A DNA stretch of 38,563 nt from Chara braunii (GCA_003427395.1 BFEA01000359.1:806537-845099), one strand, 5' to 3'. Counted from the stretch's first letter, positions 1 to 10,846 are shown. The notes: generated by a model not told the origin, from the letters alone. Numbers and translations: made by a program.

Positions 1-19
1 TTTCTCTTACTTAGTCTTT

Positions 20-400
20 TCGGCACACTTCGACCCCATGGGGGTAACGAAATGCTGCCAAAATTTTTGAAAAATCAGATAACCCATTTCTCCCCACCTC
101 CTCACACAGTTATTTATTTATTCATTATTTCTTTATTTATTTTCTGATTTTTATTTATTTATTTATTTTTTATTTGCGGCATCCCTAGTGTGCTCACCTT
201 GGTCTCTCCTTTTCCCTTGGCACATCCTTGACCCCGTGGGGGGTAGGGAAATGCTGCCGAAAATTTCAAAAAAATAAATATTGTTTCCCTTCACATCTCC
301 TTACTTATTTCTTTAATTATTTTAATTATTTTTTTATTTATTTTATTTATTTTTATTTTCTCTTGAAATCTCGCTATTTATTTATTTTTCTCCCGTCTCC
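20..400. repeat. Imperfect ~199-bp tandem duplication, A/T-rich
   Basis: A block with GGCACA, GACCCC, a G-run and AAATGCTGCC followed by an A-rich stretch occurs near 20-76 and again near 218-275. Each copy is followed by a long T/A-rich tract. The spacing gives a period of about 199 bp and roughly two diverged copies. It lies upstream of the first gag and could belong to that element's 5' LTR or leader, but I found no matching copy downstream of its pol, so LTR status is unproven. Confidence 0.6.
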
Positions 401-479
401 CCCCCCCCCCCCTGCTTGCTATTTTACTTTCTTGATTAGGTCACCGATACCCTACCCTAACCACTTAAACCTCGGTTAG

Positions 480-698
480 GTTTTTCTTAGAGTTTTTGTA
501 GGGTTTAGGGTTCCTCAACCCCCCCCTACTTCCCCGTCCTCTTCGGACACCCTGGACCCGAACCACCCCTCCCCCTTTGACGGTGCCCGTGCTAGCCTTG
601 CTAGCGCCATTCGCCGCTTTCTACCGCGGACTTCCCCCTACGCCCTCTGCTCACGCGGACCTCTTCTGGCCCCCTCCAGTCTGGTCCGTCATCTCCCC
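480..698 (+). other. Leader upstream of first gag
   Basis: This C-rich stretch lies between the A/T-rich tandem repeat and the gag start. It contains two telomere-like units at 499-510 (TAGGGTTTAGGG). No primer-binding site or LTR end could be assigned with confidence. The gag ATG at 699 sits in a favourable eukaryotic start context (CCCCATGG). Confidence 0.4.
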
Positions 699-1435
699 AT
701 GGCCGACGGTGCGGCACACGCCGCCGACACGGTGATGACCACGACATCGGGCTCCACACCCGTGCCGGCGGACCAGGGCCATCAACCCCAGGGGAATCTA
801 CACACCCTCCTCACCTCCCTCCTTGCGCCCATCCAGGCGCAACTCGCGAACCTTGCGCCCATCCAGGCGCAACTCGCGACCCTCGCGCCCTTACAGGCAC
901 AGGTGGCGACCCTTGCCGCCGGCATGCAGCAACTCCAGGACGCTGCGTGTCCGTCATCTCTTGGCTCCCAGTCCGGGTCCCCCGTCCCCCGACAGGGTGG
1001 CCACGACGAAACTTCCTCCTCCGTTGCCCCTGACCCGGCCATCTTGGTGATTGTCCACGCCCCTAGCACGACGGCCGCCACGAGCCAGGCCCCCCCTCAG
1101 TCTACGGGCGCACCCGCCCAGATCCCGGTCACTACGGCCACGGTATAACAACCCGCTACCATGGTCTCAGCTTTTCCGGGTGCCCCACTTCTCCCTCCCC
1201 TTCGCACGACCTCAGCGCCACCTGGCTCTCCCCCCTCTGGGATGCCCCGCGCCGCTTATGCGTCCACCCCCTCCACTCTTCCTCCTGCCACCCCTCGATC
1301 GACCTACGTTCGAGGTCCCGCGGACGAGATTGCCCAACTCTGGGCCGACCTCGCCCTCTTACGCCTTCAGCCACCCCCACCCTCACAGGTGGCCGAGCCT
1401 TCGGGGCACCCCCTACCTCCTCTCCCCTTCCCCCC
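699..1435 (+). pseudogene. gag: Ty3/gypsy gag, N-terminal Pro/Ala-rich part
   Basis: This is the N-terminal part of the chromovirus Gag. It opens at an ATG with good start context and contains a short repeat, three near-copies of a 9-10-residue unit based on LAPIQAQLA (about residues 42-72), likely helical or coiled. A TAA at 1146-1148 interrupts the frame. The same frame resumes and stays Pro/Ser/Ala-rich until about 1435. There the plausible coding phase moves to the frame that carries the Gag core, which implies one indel. Gag forms the virus-like particle that packages element RNA. The low complexity means the assignment rests mainly on position directly upstream of an unmistakable Gag core and pol. 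Several overlapping frames are also open here because of the C-rich composition, and I regard those as shadows. Confidence 0.6.
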
Positions 1436-1440
1436 ATGTA

Positions 1441-2725
1441 GGCTCGCTTTCTGCGCCCTGCACCCTATACAACTCCTTCCTACCTTCTTCCTACTCCCGC
1501 GGTTGCTGCGACCTCTTCTACCGCAGCACCCTCGCAGCCTGCCGCTGTTGCCACCGCTGCTCCCCCGTACGGCCCGGGCGCACAGTCAGCTGCGCCCCTT
1601 TCTCCAAGACCTGCGCCGACTTACTCAGCCGTGGCACAGGCCTCCGCTCCTCGATCCCCTCGCCGCCAAAACGGTGGCGCCCCACTCATCCGCTTGTCGG
1701 ACATTGCCTTGTATGACGGTACAGGCATACGTGTGTCTCGGTGGCTGCAGTCTGCCACTCGCACACTCCAGCTTATGGGCGCCACACCCGAGACGTGGGT
1801 GGGTCACCTCTCCACGCGCCTGCGTGGCGGTCCTTTCGAGGCCTGGGAGGATTTCTATGCCTACTCCCTTCGTGAGGGTTGGACTCCGACCTTCGTGGAT
1901 TTTCAGGCGTTCCTCGAGGATCGCTTCGGAGCCCGATACGACGTGACTGACGCCTTCGAGCGTGTCGTCACTACACGCTGGTCCGGCTCTGGTGGCGCTA
2001 TCGGACTGGATCGCCACATCCAGGTCTTTCAGGACGCCCGCCTCGTTTACGACATGGCGTTCCTCCCCGAGGTTGCCCTTATCGATCGTTTCTTGGCCAG
2101 CCTTCCACTTGAGTACCGCTCCGAGCTATGGCGGTACGAGTTCACATCGGCCCCACAGGCTTACGAGGCCGCCAGGGACCACCAGCGGATGCGAGCCCGT
2201 CTTCACCCCGCCTCCTCCTCCCAACCCCAGCGCACGGGCTACGCCTCCTCCTCCTCTCACGGCACTTCCCAGCGCCGTTCCCCTTTCCGCAGTCGCCCCC
2301 GCAGTTCCACGCAGCAGGGCTGCCACTTCTCGCGCCGCTTCAGCGCGCTGGAGTATGGTGAGCAGGACGCTGTTGCCCCACTGTCACCTGAGGACGACCA
2401 CAACGACGACCTCGATCTCTGCGAGGCCGTCCACTATCACTTGGAGGACTCTACCCTCCCTATAGCTGAGCGCCTTCAGCTTGCGCTCTCCGCCCTCTCT
2501 CGGGCACGCAGCCGCCCCGGTCACGCTGGCGCGTCGCCCCCCGAGGTCCCTCAGGAGGACCTCCCTCAGGACTTCGTCCCTCCTCGTGGTGTCCTTTCCG
2601 CTGAGGAGCGCGCGACTATTCTGGGCCGGCGTGGGTGTTTGCGCTGCCGCTTAGACGGTCATACCTCCTCGCGGTGCCCTTACACTACCGCCCTCGACCG
2701 CCACTACGCTGACCTTTCTCGTTAG
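1441..2725 (+). pseudogene. gag: Ty3/gypsy gag core with CCHC zinc knuckle
   Basis: This is the Gag capsid and nucleocapsid region. The frame is open from just after a TAG at 1438. From about 1690 it reads as a retrotransposon Gag domain (LSDIALYDGTGIRVSRWLQ, then W/F-rich helices with RLRGGPFEAWEDF and FLEDRFGARYDV). A basic Ser/Arg-rich stretch follows, then an acidic segment. Near the end comes a zinc knuckle CLRCRLDGHTSSRC (C-x2-C-x4-H-x4-C), which binds RNA. The frame stops at a TAG at 2723-2725. A related fragment at 8.6 kb has CAG at the equivalent place, so this stop looks like a C-to-T change rather than the native end. Pol follows in another frame, consistent with a -1 gag/pol shift, but the local decay prevents identifying a slippery site. 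Confidence 0.9.
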
Positions 2726-2787
2726 CGTCGTGCTCAGTCCCCCCCCGGCGCCTCACGTCCCCGCGGCGCCTCCTAGCCACGGTGTAG

Positions 2788-4170
2788 TGTACACATGCGC
2801 CCTCCTCAGTAGTAGGTTTCCCGACATCTCCGTCGCGGTTCGCCCCTCTCGCTACTGGAGTTGAGGTATCGCAGGACTCGACAGAGTGTACTCAGCCCTC
2901 TGTCGCAGTACCATCGGCGCCTCCGCAGACCACCGTCTCCCCTCCTTCCCCGCCCCGACTACCGACGCGTCGAGCCATTCGCTCAGCCCGTTGCAGCGAG
3001 CAGCTTGCTACTCGCGAGGACGTTGTGTCCTCTGTTCTGGACTTGAGCATGCTCCAGGCTCGTCAGGAGCGACTCACCCTCCATATCGCTGCACGACGTC
3101 GCCTTCTCGCCATCCTCTCTAACCCTGATCGCACCCTCCTGATCATCCCAGTACGACTCGGGACCTCCACGAGGGTGTACTCAGCGCTGTGGGATTCCGG
3201 TTCTCAGTGTGACTTCATTCACCCACGCGTGGTGAAGGAAGCCCGCTTACCCACGACAGGGTCTCCGACTCCCATCTCCGTTACCCTAGGGGATGACAAG
3301 ACCCAGCGCTTCTTCGATCAGACGGTCCCCAACCTCCCTTTCTTCCTCACTCTTGAGCCGACTGATCGCTCCCCGGCGTCTCGTCGCCACCGCTCCTCTG
3401 CACATTTCGATGTGATGGAGACGGGGTACGACTTCATTCTCGGCACTCCGTGGTCTCGTCGGTTCCGCAGCACCGAGGCCGATTGGGCGACCAACACNCT
3501 CGTTCTCAAAACGAAGTGTGGACAGACGTATCGCGTACCTTTCATAGGTACCACGGCGACACCACGCCCNGATCCTCCTCCCCCNNNGCCTTNAGTGCCC
3601 ACACCATCTCCCTCTATCACGGTCACCTCGCCTCGGCAGTTCGCTCACTTCATTCGACAGGACGACGTCACCTTCTTTATGGTGGACGTGACGGATTTCT
3701 TACATTATGATCCACCCTGTCCCGACACCGAGCTCATCCCTCTGGAGCCAGATCCTCCCTCTATCTCTATGACTCCCATCTCTACTTCCGTCCCTTCGCC
3801 GTCCGTCGAGTCCACCATGCCATCGTTCGCTGACGCTGACGCTGAGGAACTCGCACGATATACGGCTGACTTGGAGCCCGCAGTTCGTGACCTCATCCGA
3901 GAGTACCACGACGTTTTCCCATCGTCGTTCTGGTACGCCGGCATCCCACTGATGCGTGACGTCGAGCACTCCTTTCAGCTTGTGCCTGACTATCGTGTTC
4001 ACCACCAGGCACCCTACAGACTCTCGATCCCCGAGGCCACCGAACTCAAGCGTCATCTTAAGGAGCTCTTGAGACTGGGTTTCATTAAACCCAACAACTC
4101 CCCGTGGGGTGTACCCGTCCTCTTTGCTCGCAAAGCGGACGGAACTCTCCGTCTCTGCATCGACTATTGA
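2788..4170 (+). pseudogene. pol: Pol part 1: aspartic protease and RT fingers
   Basis: The pol frame opens after a TAG at 2785-2787. A variable Pro/Ser-rich linker leads into a retropepsin-like protease from about 3125. It has the catalytic signature WDSGSQCDFIHP (active-site DSG intact) near 3190-3225 and the conserved late motif FILGTPW near 3430-3450. This enzyme matures Gag-Pol. After an acidic linker, the N-terminal part of reverse transcriptase begins near 3960, with HHQAPYRLS, LGFIKPNNSPWGVPV and RLCIDY. A TGA at 4168-4170 falls immediately after RLCIDY, inside the conserved RT 'DYRxLN' region, so it is a nonsense mutation inside RT. The same frame continues directly downstream. Several N bases around 3498-3592 make a few residues uncertain. 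Confidence 0.93.
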
Positions 4171-4206
4171 AGTCTCAACCGCTACACGGTTAAGAACAAC
4201 TACCCC

Positions 4207-7137
4207 ATGCCTCGTTCCGATGAGCTGTTCGACCGCCTAGCAGGCAACCGCTTCTTTACGAAGATTGATCTTCGTAGTGGTTACCATCAGATCCGCGTCG
4301 CTGCAGTCGACCAACCGAAGACCACGTTCCGATCGCGATTCGGCCACTACGAGTTCACTTTGATGCCATTCGGCCTCACTAATGCTCCCGCTACCTTTCA
4401 GAGGGCGATGAACGACATCTTCAGGGACATCCTGGAGCGGTACGTTCTCGTCTACCTCGACGATATCCTGGTTTATAGTCGTACCCTTGAGGAGCACCTC
4501 AGACACCTCCGCGACGTCCTTGACCGCTTGCGCAAACATGGCTTCTACGCCAAGCTGAGCAAGTGTCGCTTTGCCCAACACAAAGTGGATTTCTTAGGAC
4601 ACTACGTGTCTGACCAGGGTCTCCACATGGACGACGCGAAGATCACTGCTATTGCGGAGTGGCCCGCCCCCACATCCGCCAAGCAGCTTCGCAGCTTCCT
4701 AGGCCTGACCAGCTACTATAGTAACTTCATCCGGGGATACGCTAGGTATTCTTACGTCCTTACCTCCACCCTCCTTCGGAAGAACCCATCCTGGGCTTGG
4801 ACACCCCTCCACGAGGATGCCTTCCGCGCCCTCAAGAAGGCGGTGACATGCGCACCGGTTCTTCACCTACCCGATTTTGATCGTCCTTTTATCCTTACCA
4901 CCGATGCGTCAGACTTTGTTGTAGGAGCAGTGCTTTCTCATGTCTTCCCCTCCTCTCCTGATTCCTCTCATCCTCGTATCCCTCGCTTCCCACCACCTAC
5001 CCCTACCACTGCTTCCCGACTGACGCCTACTCGTCCAGCTACTGACGAGCCTCCTATTGACTATTCTCCTACCATCGCCGAGGATGGCACTGTCGAGACT
5101 CGCTCAGGTGATTGTCCGATAGCCTTCTACTCCCGTCAGCTCCTGCCCGCCGAGATAAACTACACTGCTGATGAACGTGAGGTTCTCGCAATAGTTTATG
5201 CCGCTCGGCACTGGCGTCACTACCTGCACGGGGCACCATTCATGGTGCGCACGGACAACTCTGTTGTCCAGGTTTTTCTGACTAAGTTGACGCTCACTCC
5301 TCGACAGGCTCGCTGGTGGCGCAACCTATCCGAGTTTAGTTTCACCACTGAGCACATCAAGGGTAAGACTAATCGGGTCGCAGATGCCCTATCCCGGCGC
5401 CCTGACTATGACCAGGAGCACATCCAGCTCTCTTCCATCTCGGTCACCACCGTCCACCACTTGGTGATCGACGAGTTTCGCACTCAGTACCGCCACTGCC
5501 CCGACTATNGNNACATCCACGCGACCCTTNGGAGTGGNAAGACCGTCCCGAACTACTCTCTCGGGGACAACGGTCTTGTGTACTGGCACGGTTCACAGGG
5601 CACCAGAGAGCCCCGTATTTGCGTTCCCTCCACTGAACAGCTATGTGTCCGAGCAATACCAGAGTTCCATGACCAGGCAGCCGCCGGTTATATGGGATTC
5701 CACAAGACGTTGGCTCGTGTGAGCCGCCTGTACGTCTGGCCGAAGCACAAGGACTCTGTGAAGGACTACGTCGCCGAGTGTCCCACTTGTCAGGAGGTGA
5801 ACAGTGCGAACCACCTGCCTTATGGTTTGCTCCAACCTCTTCCTATCCCTGAGGGTCGTTGGCAGTCCATCTCGATGGACTTTATTGGTCCTCTTTGTCC
5901 TCCGACCCCTTGCGGTCATGATGCTATCCTGGTCGTCGTCGACCGCTTCACGAAGCGTGCACGCTTTGTTCCGTGCTGCTATGCCATCAGTGCACGTGAG
6001 GTCGCCGACATCGTGTTTGACCGAGTCGTGCGTGACCACGGCTTACCTCTGAGCATCATATCTGACCGTGACCCGTGCTTTACCAGCCGATTCTGGCGAC
6101 GGCTCCACGAGGTATACGACACTCAGCTCCGCTTCTCCTCGTCTTACCATCCTCAGACTGATGGTCAGACCGAGATCACGAACAGGACTCTTGGAGATAT
6201 TCTTCGCAAGATTGTTAGTGACGACCAGCAGTGGGATCTTCATCTTGGCCACGCGGAGATAGCCTACACCCACGCCGTCTCGCTAGGCACGGGGATGTCG
6301 CCTTACTATTGCGACCTCGGCTATCACCCTCGTGTTCCCGCAGACTTTCTTCGACCGTCACAAATGCACCCCGACACGAGTTGTCCTGCGCTGGATGATT
6401 GGGTTGTACACATGATGTCGATCATGAAGACCGCACATGAGCACATAGCCGCTTCCCAAACTCGCATGGCAGCACGTGCGAACCGATCGAGGATGAACCA
6501 TCCATTCAAAGTCGGTGATGATGTGCTTATCGACGCCCGCCACTTACAGCTCGAAGCGAACACGCTTCGCAAGTTTCGGCGTCGCTTCTTTGGTTCATGC
6601 CGCATCCTCCAGGCCGTCCGTTCTGATATGGCATCTAGCCCGGTCAGCTTTCGTGTGAAGCTGTCCGACTACCTACGCCAGGCTCGTGTGCACGATGTCT
6701 ACTACGTCTCGTTACTGCGTCCTTACCGCCGACCATCCGAGCGTTTCACTGGACGACCATACGAGCGCCCTCCACCCCTCATGGTGGACGGCCACGAGGA
6801 GTTCCTCGTTTCAGACATCATTGGTTGCAGAGTCACCGACGACAACCCTCCCCACGTCGAGTATCTCATACGTTGGAAGGGTTACCCTGATGAGGAGGCT
6901 ACCTGGGAGCCCCTCGAGCACTTGCAGCACGCTCGCATGTTGGTTCGTGCCTATGACCGTGCTCGTCGTGCTGGGTTCACTGCTCCTCCTCAGCCCACTG
7001 ACCCTCCTCCTTCTCCCCCGGCTGAGGAGACCGCTGAAGTCGAGCCTGCTCCATCTGAGGCAGACCTTCAGCAGCAGCCGGATGCTTCTGAGCGTCCACA
7101 GCGCACTCATCGTCGTCCTGCTCGATACGACGATTGA
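4207..7137 (+). CDS. pol: Pol part 2: RT, RNase H, integrase, chromodomain
   Basis: This 976-residue reading frame is the bulk of a chromovirus Pol and is in frame with the upstream part. RT palm: KIDLRSGYHQI, MPFGLTNAPATFQ, and the catalytic YLDD at residues 83-86. RNase H begins near residue 228 (LTTDASDFVVGAVLSH). It carries an unusual Pro/Thr-rich insertion of about 50-60 residues before PIAFYSRQL, and ends at NRVADALSRR. Integrase: an H-H-C-C zinc module ending CPTCQE, then a DDE core with MDFIGPL, ISDRDPCF and HPQTDGQTE, so all three acidic residues are present. A GPY/F-like segment is followed by a canonical chromodomain at about residues 865-915 (YLIRWKGYPDEEATWEPLEH), which in this clade directs insertion to marked chromatin. 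N bases at 5510-5538 leave a few residues unknown. No other break is visible. Confidence 0.96.
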   Translation: MPRSDELFDRLAGNRFFTKIDLRSGYHQIRVAAVDQPKTTFRSRFGHYEFTLMPFGLTNAPATFQRAMNDIFRDILERYVLVYLDDILVYSRTLEEHLRHLRDVLDRLRKHGFYAKLSKCRFAQHKVDFLGHYVSDQGLHMDDAKITAIAEWPAPTSAKQLRSFLGLTSYYSNFIRGYARYSYVLTSTLLRKNPSWAWTPLHEDAFRALKKAVTCAPVLHLPDFDRPFILTTDASDFVVGAVLSHVFPSSPDSSHPRIPRFPPPTPTTASRLTPTRPATDEPPIDYSPTIAEDGTVETRSGDCPIAFYSRQLLPAEINYTADEREVLAIVYAARHWRHYLHGAPFMVRTDNSVVQVFLTKLTLTPRQARWWRNLSEFSFTTEHIKGKTNRVADALSRRPDYDQEHIQLSSISVTTVHHLVIDEFRTQYRHCPDYXXIHATLXSXKTVPNYSLGDNGLVYWHGSQGTREPRICVPSTEQLCVRAIPEFHDQAAAGYMGFHKTLARVSRLYVWPKHKDSVKDYVAECPTCQEVNSANHLPYGLLQPLPIPEGRWQSISMDFIGPLCPPTPCGHDAILVVVDRFTKRARFVPCCYAISAREVADIVFDRVVRDHGLPLSIISDRDPCFTSRFWRRLHEVYDTQLRFSSSYHPQTDGQTEITNRTLGDILRKIVSDDQQWDLHLGHAEIAYTHAVSLGTGMSPYYCDLGYHPRVPADFLRPSQMHPDTSCPALDDWVVHMMSIMKTAHEHIAASQTRMAARANRSRMNHPFKVGDDVLIDARHLQLEANTLRKFRRRFFGSCRILQAVRSDMASSPVSFRVKLSDYLRQARVHDVYYVSLLRPYRRPSERFTGRPYERPPPLMVDGHEEFLVSDIIGCRVTDDNPPHVEYLIRWKGYPDEEATWEPLEHLQHARMLVRAYDRARRAGFTAPPQPTDPPPSPPAEETAEVEPAPSEADLQQQPDASERPQRTHRRPARYDD

Positions 7138-7883
7138 CTCTGACTTACCTTCCCACGTCTTTGACTTCTNAGTACTCCATCCACATCAGTTTTGCTACTT
7201 CAGCTCGTCGACGCTGCGACTCTTCCTCAACGGCATTCCGGACTTCTCATCGTGGACGTCATCGGCAGCTTTATGGACTTCATCACGATCAGCTTTGCCT
7301 ACTTCAGACGTGGCCACTCTCTTACCACTCTACCCAGTACAGTACCCTGCTTGTGTCGCATGATGGTCTCCCTTTAGCCGGCTTCCTCCGAGTTGGGCTC
7401 TCCCTTGGTATACGCATAGGCATTGGGACCGTAGTGTTGCCCTGGCTTTCCATCTTACGGATCTAGCTCCGGCTTCCCTCACTTTAGGAGTCATTTGCAT
7501 GATTCCCTCACCTATCATCTTTCTACCCTTCGCCGGCCCTCACGCCCTAGTTAGGCAACCCCGCATGCTTCATCTAGGTGCGCCCAGTATATCAGGCTCC
7601 CCTGTTCCTTTGCATGGTCGACCCTCCATAGCGGTGACCCCTTAGTCGAGCATTACCCGCCCTGATGGTCTATCTGTTAGGGTCATTGGTTCTGTTCGCT
7701 CCCAGTTCCCTACCCTCATTGAGCCTGATGACATGTGTTTTCCCGTGTCACTATGTGTGGATGCGCTTAGGAGTTTTCGACCCCTAGGCTGCATTCGCCA
7801 CCCTCAAAGACCATCCCACCCTTTGGTTTGCGACACACTTCTTATGTGACATATGGTTGTCTTGTTGATTGCTTTGTTGCTCT

Positions 7884-8095
7884 CAGACTGAGGCTATTGC
7901 CTCCGACATTTCTAGGATTTAGCTGTTCTGCTTTTGATGTTCTTAGGACGTATACATTGGTCAGTTGTGACCAGACTGAGGCTAGTGCCTCCAACATTCT
8001 AGGATCTAGTTATCACTACTTTCTGTTTTCCTAGGACATGTATGCTAGTTAGTTGTTTTTGCTTTCCTAGAACATGTATGTTCGTTAGTTGCTTC
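7884..8095. repeat. ~88-bp tandem duplication with partial third unit
   Basis: CAGACTGAGGCTATTGCCTCC at 7,884 recurs with few changes at 7,972, a period of about 88 bp. A shorter repeat of the trailing part (CCTAGGACATGTATG, then CCTAGAACATGTATG) follows near 8,030 and 8,067. Function unknown. It may be part of a decayed LTR. Confidence 0.7.
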
Positions 8096-8269
8096 TGCTT
8101 TCACTTAGGTTGTTAGCTGTGACATTGCTGTTTTGTGACATTTTATATCCTAGGTTGCATCGCATGGACTCAGCATGGAGCTTGCTCCGCATCCTAGACT
8201 ACTCAGGGTTTCTTTTATTTGGTAGAGTTCCGCTTCTTGGCGGAAGCATGTTTGTATCTAGGCGATCCA

Positions 8270-8440
8270 TCACAGGCCGAGGATCGTGTAGCGGACCTCG
8301 GGTTGGCCTGTGAGACCAGCCCCTTGGCCTGTTCTCACAGGCCTGTGTTGTAGTCGGGATAGGCCAGTCCAGGCCGGTACCTCTGTCGGTACCAGCCAGT
8401 CCAGTCCAGTCCCGTCAGTCCGCTGGGGTATACCCCAGCC
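8270..8440. other. Cluster of inverted repeats (hairpins)
   Basis: Several short palindromic arrangements sit close together: GGCCTGTGAG facing CTCACAGGCC (about 8,304-8,343), GGTACC repeated in inverted form around CTCTGTC (about 8,377-8,394), and GCTGGGG facing CCCCAGC (about 8,422-8,439). Such clusters can occur near LTR ends or at foldback insertions. I cannot assign this one. Confidence 0.55.
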
Positions 8441-8575
8441 ATTGTCTGTTTTCAGCCTCATTCTTCACTTGCACATTTCTGGAGTACGTGCGTTGGAGTC
8501 CTGCGTGGGAGCTGCGTTGTGCGTCATCTTGCTCCCCCTTCTTCCTCCATCTCCATCTCTACCACTAGCGGAGCA

Positions 8576-8872
8576 CCATACCTGGTGGGTCCGCTACACC
8601 GCCCTCGATCGACACTATGTTGACATTTCTCATCAGCGCCGATTTCAACCCCCCCCCCGGCCCCACTCGACCAATCTCATCCAGCTAACCACTGTGTAGT
8701 GTACCACTGAGGCCTCGCACGTAGTCGACTTCACGACCACCGAGTCGTGGTTTGCCCCTTTGGCTACCCCACCACGGACCGCCACATCTAGTCCTTCCCC
8801 TCCGAGACTTCTTACGTGTCACGCCATTCGCACAACTCGTTGTAGCGCTCGACTGGCGACTCACAATGACGT
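8576..8872 (+). pseudogene. Fragment of a related chromovirus gag-pol junction
   Basis: This stretch is collinear with 2,665-3,022 of the first element. It covers the end of the zinc-knuckle region (ALDRHY followed by VDISHQ where the first element has ADLSR and a stop), a C-run, then the pol linker ending at sequence matching GCCATTCGC and CGTTG. Similarity stops near 8,872, where the first element continues as GACGTTGTG and this copy as GACGTTAAAG. It shows that a second diverged member of the same family was inserted or duplicated here. Because this copy has a sense codon at the gag TAG position, it helps identify that stop as a mutation. Confidence 0.75.
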
Positions 8873-10846
8873 TAAAGATGTGCAAGATCGCAATGAAATT
8901 TTTGCTAGGACACGAAATCATACACCGCTATCCAGCTATGAGCGCAAAGAGATTGGGAGAGGTCACTCCTGCCAAAACAACGATCGACTTCGAAACGAAT
9001 CTTCCGCTGAAACAAGAAAGTATTTATTGCTTATTGCGAAACTGTTTCTCCTCTCCAAGCACACCTTTGCTCTACTAACTCTCCCTCTACTAACTTTCTA
9101 ATCAAAATCGATTCTACTATTACATTTGCCTTCAACCAAACCCACTTCCTCATATCTTTCCCTACTCAGTTTCATCGAGGAACAAGTGTGATAACCCTTC
9201 TCCCTGTCGATGCACACCGTTTCACACGCAGTCTTCCTCCTCTATAACTACTGACCCACTCTCTTAACACTAAAACTAACGCTACCAACTGATTCGTAAT
9301 GCAAAGAAAGCCCTATTTACCACTTTACTTCGCTCGATTTCGTTGAGAATCGATCGTGAAATCGCTTGTCTTACTCCTGCCATAGCTCTCTGCACGGTGC
9401 TTTGTTCTATTTACTCATAATCTACTAGTTCTCATACCCTTCTGACACCACCACTTAATTCGCCCGATTGAATATGCTCGAATTAGCATCCTTATCCGCC
9501 CGTTTTCGTAGAGGAACGGGCAGGTTATATGCTTTCGGATCCGGTCATGGCTACTTTCCTCTCGTCGCTGCGTCCTTCCTTCCCTGCATGCAGCTAGCGC
9601 ATCTTCTCGTCCGGATTCAATCACTTCGTTTGCCTTTCCCCCCCACTGCCTATCATTTTCCGTCTTCTTCCTTTCGTCGTTGAGTTCTAACTCAGGTGCC
9701 TCCACTACGATGAATGATATAGATAGCAAAATGTCGGTAATGGAAGTTGACATCCACTAAGGAGTGTGTCTCAACTTCCCTGCCGAATCGGTCAGCCCCA
9801 AAGTTGGACAGCGCTGAGGCGCACGACCTATGTCCGACTGCCAAGGTGATTTCCGACGCCGTGAGGAGTGCGAGGGTGCAACCTAGCTGCGAGACCTGTA
9901 GCGTGAGGCGGGTCCCAATGCCGGTCTCAGTGGTAGCAGCAAATAGTAAAATGGGAGCTTTGGGGACCGAAGTAGGGGTGAGTTCCATGGAAACGGCCGC
10001 TGCAGCCAGTACCGTTGTGGGCCTTCACCTCGCGCCCCCTGTGCGCAGGTGAGTTCACCATCTTGTGGGACCCAGCGGGCATGCTCACACTCAAAACCAC
10101 TCATATCATATCGTGGTCAACGGATGGTGCACCCGCAACGACCCACGCCACGCTCGGGTTGCAGTCCCATAGACCCGCTCAAAATATTCTCCAATTCTCT
10201 TCCACTTTCAGGCTATCGGCGCTCTCCAATTGGGAAGCAAGGGGAGCCACGACCATGAACCCCACCACTCTCAAGCACGTTAAACTCCTCGATCCATGTT
10301 TCCTGCGCGGGTAGGATAAAAGAACTTTGTCAATATCCGAAACACGTGAGGATACAGACGGGCCCACCAAAAGAGATGCGTACTCAAGGTCCTTGACTGT
10401 TATGACGACCATCTTTGGCCGGTGTCGCATCCGATTTAAGAAATGTTAAAGCATAAAGTTAAATAATAACGACAATGAAAATAAAAATAAAAATAAAAAT
10501 AATAAAATAACTAGGATTACTAATGATTGAAAAACGATATACGGGGGAGAAGGGAACCGCTACTACCTTCCCGAACCCGCTGACGGCAAAACCAAAAAGG
10601 GATAGCCCCGTCGGACCCTCAACCCCTAGGCTCCTCCTCGCCGCTCCAATACTCCATCGCTGTTGTTTGTTGGCCTTGATCCCTTAATCTCCCTGTTGAG
10701 AATCCGATACCGTAACCAATAATACTAGGCCCAAGGTTGAACTTAACATTGACAGACACCCATATAAGTGGGTATTGCGCGACGCGCGGACCTACTAAAA
10801 TGTTTCAAAGCCACATTGTTGTCGGTGTCGTCCTCCATATGTACGC
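8873..10846. other. Intergenic stretch, no gene recognised
   Basis: Reading frames here are short, overlap on both strands, and show no motif I recognise. An A-rich low-complexity tract with repeated AAAATA units lies at about 10,460-10,512. It ends at the left boundary of the giant LTR element. Confidence 0.5.

Larger units (their letters stand above)
7138..8575. other. Non-coding region downstream of chromovirus pol
   Basis: No gene is recognised in this interval. It should contain the 3' untranslated region and 3' LTR of the upstream element. However, I could not find a direct repeat of the 5' flank or a clear polypurine tract, so the LTR may be missing, diverged, or outside the window on the 5' side. 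The interval holds a short tandem duplication (7,884-8,095) and several hairpin-capable sequences (8,270-8,440). Confidence 0.5.

Noticed and set aside
499-510. Telomeric repeat, suggesting a chromosome end
   Set aside because: Only two units, embedded in the leader of a retrotransposon; no array.
1051-1716. 221-codon Pro/Arg-rich plus-strand frame overlapping gag
   Set aside because: It is a shadow frame caused by C-rich sequence; the Gag core and knuckle lie in another frame.
7330-8461. 3' LTR of the first element
   Set aside because: No matching copy of this region is found upstream of gag within the window and no clear polypurine tract precedes it.
9692-10052. Overlapping open frames on both strands near 9.7-10.05 kb
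   Set aside because: Both strands are open, no motif could be recognised, and there is no neighbouring retroelement part to support either.
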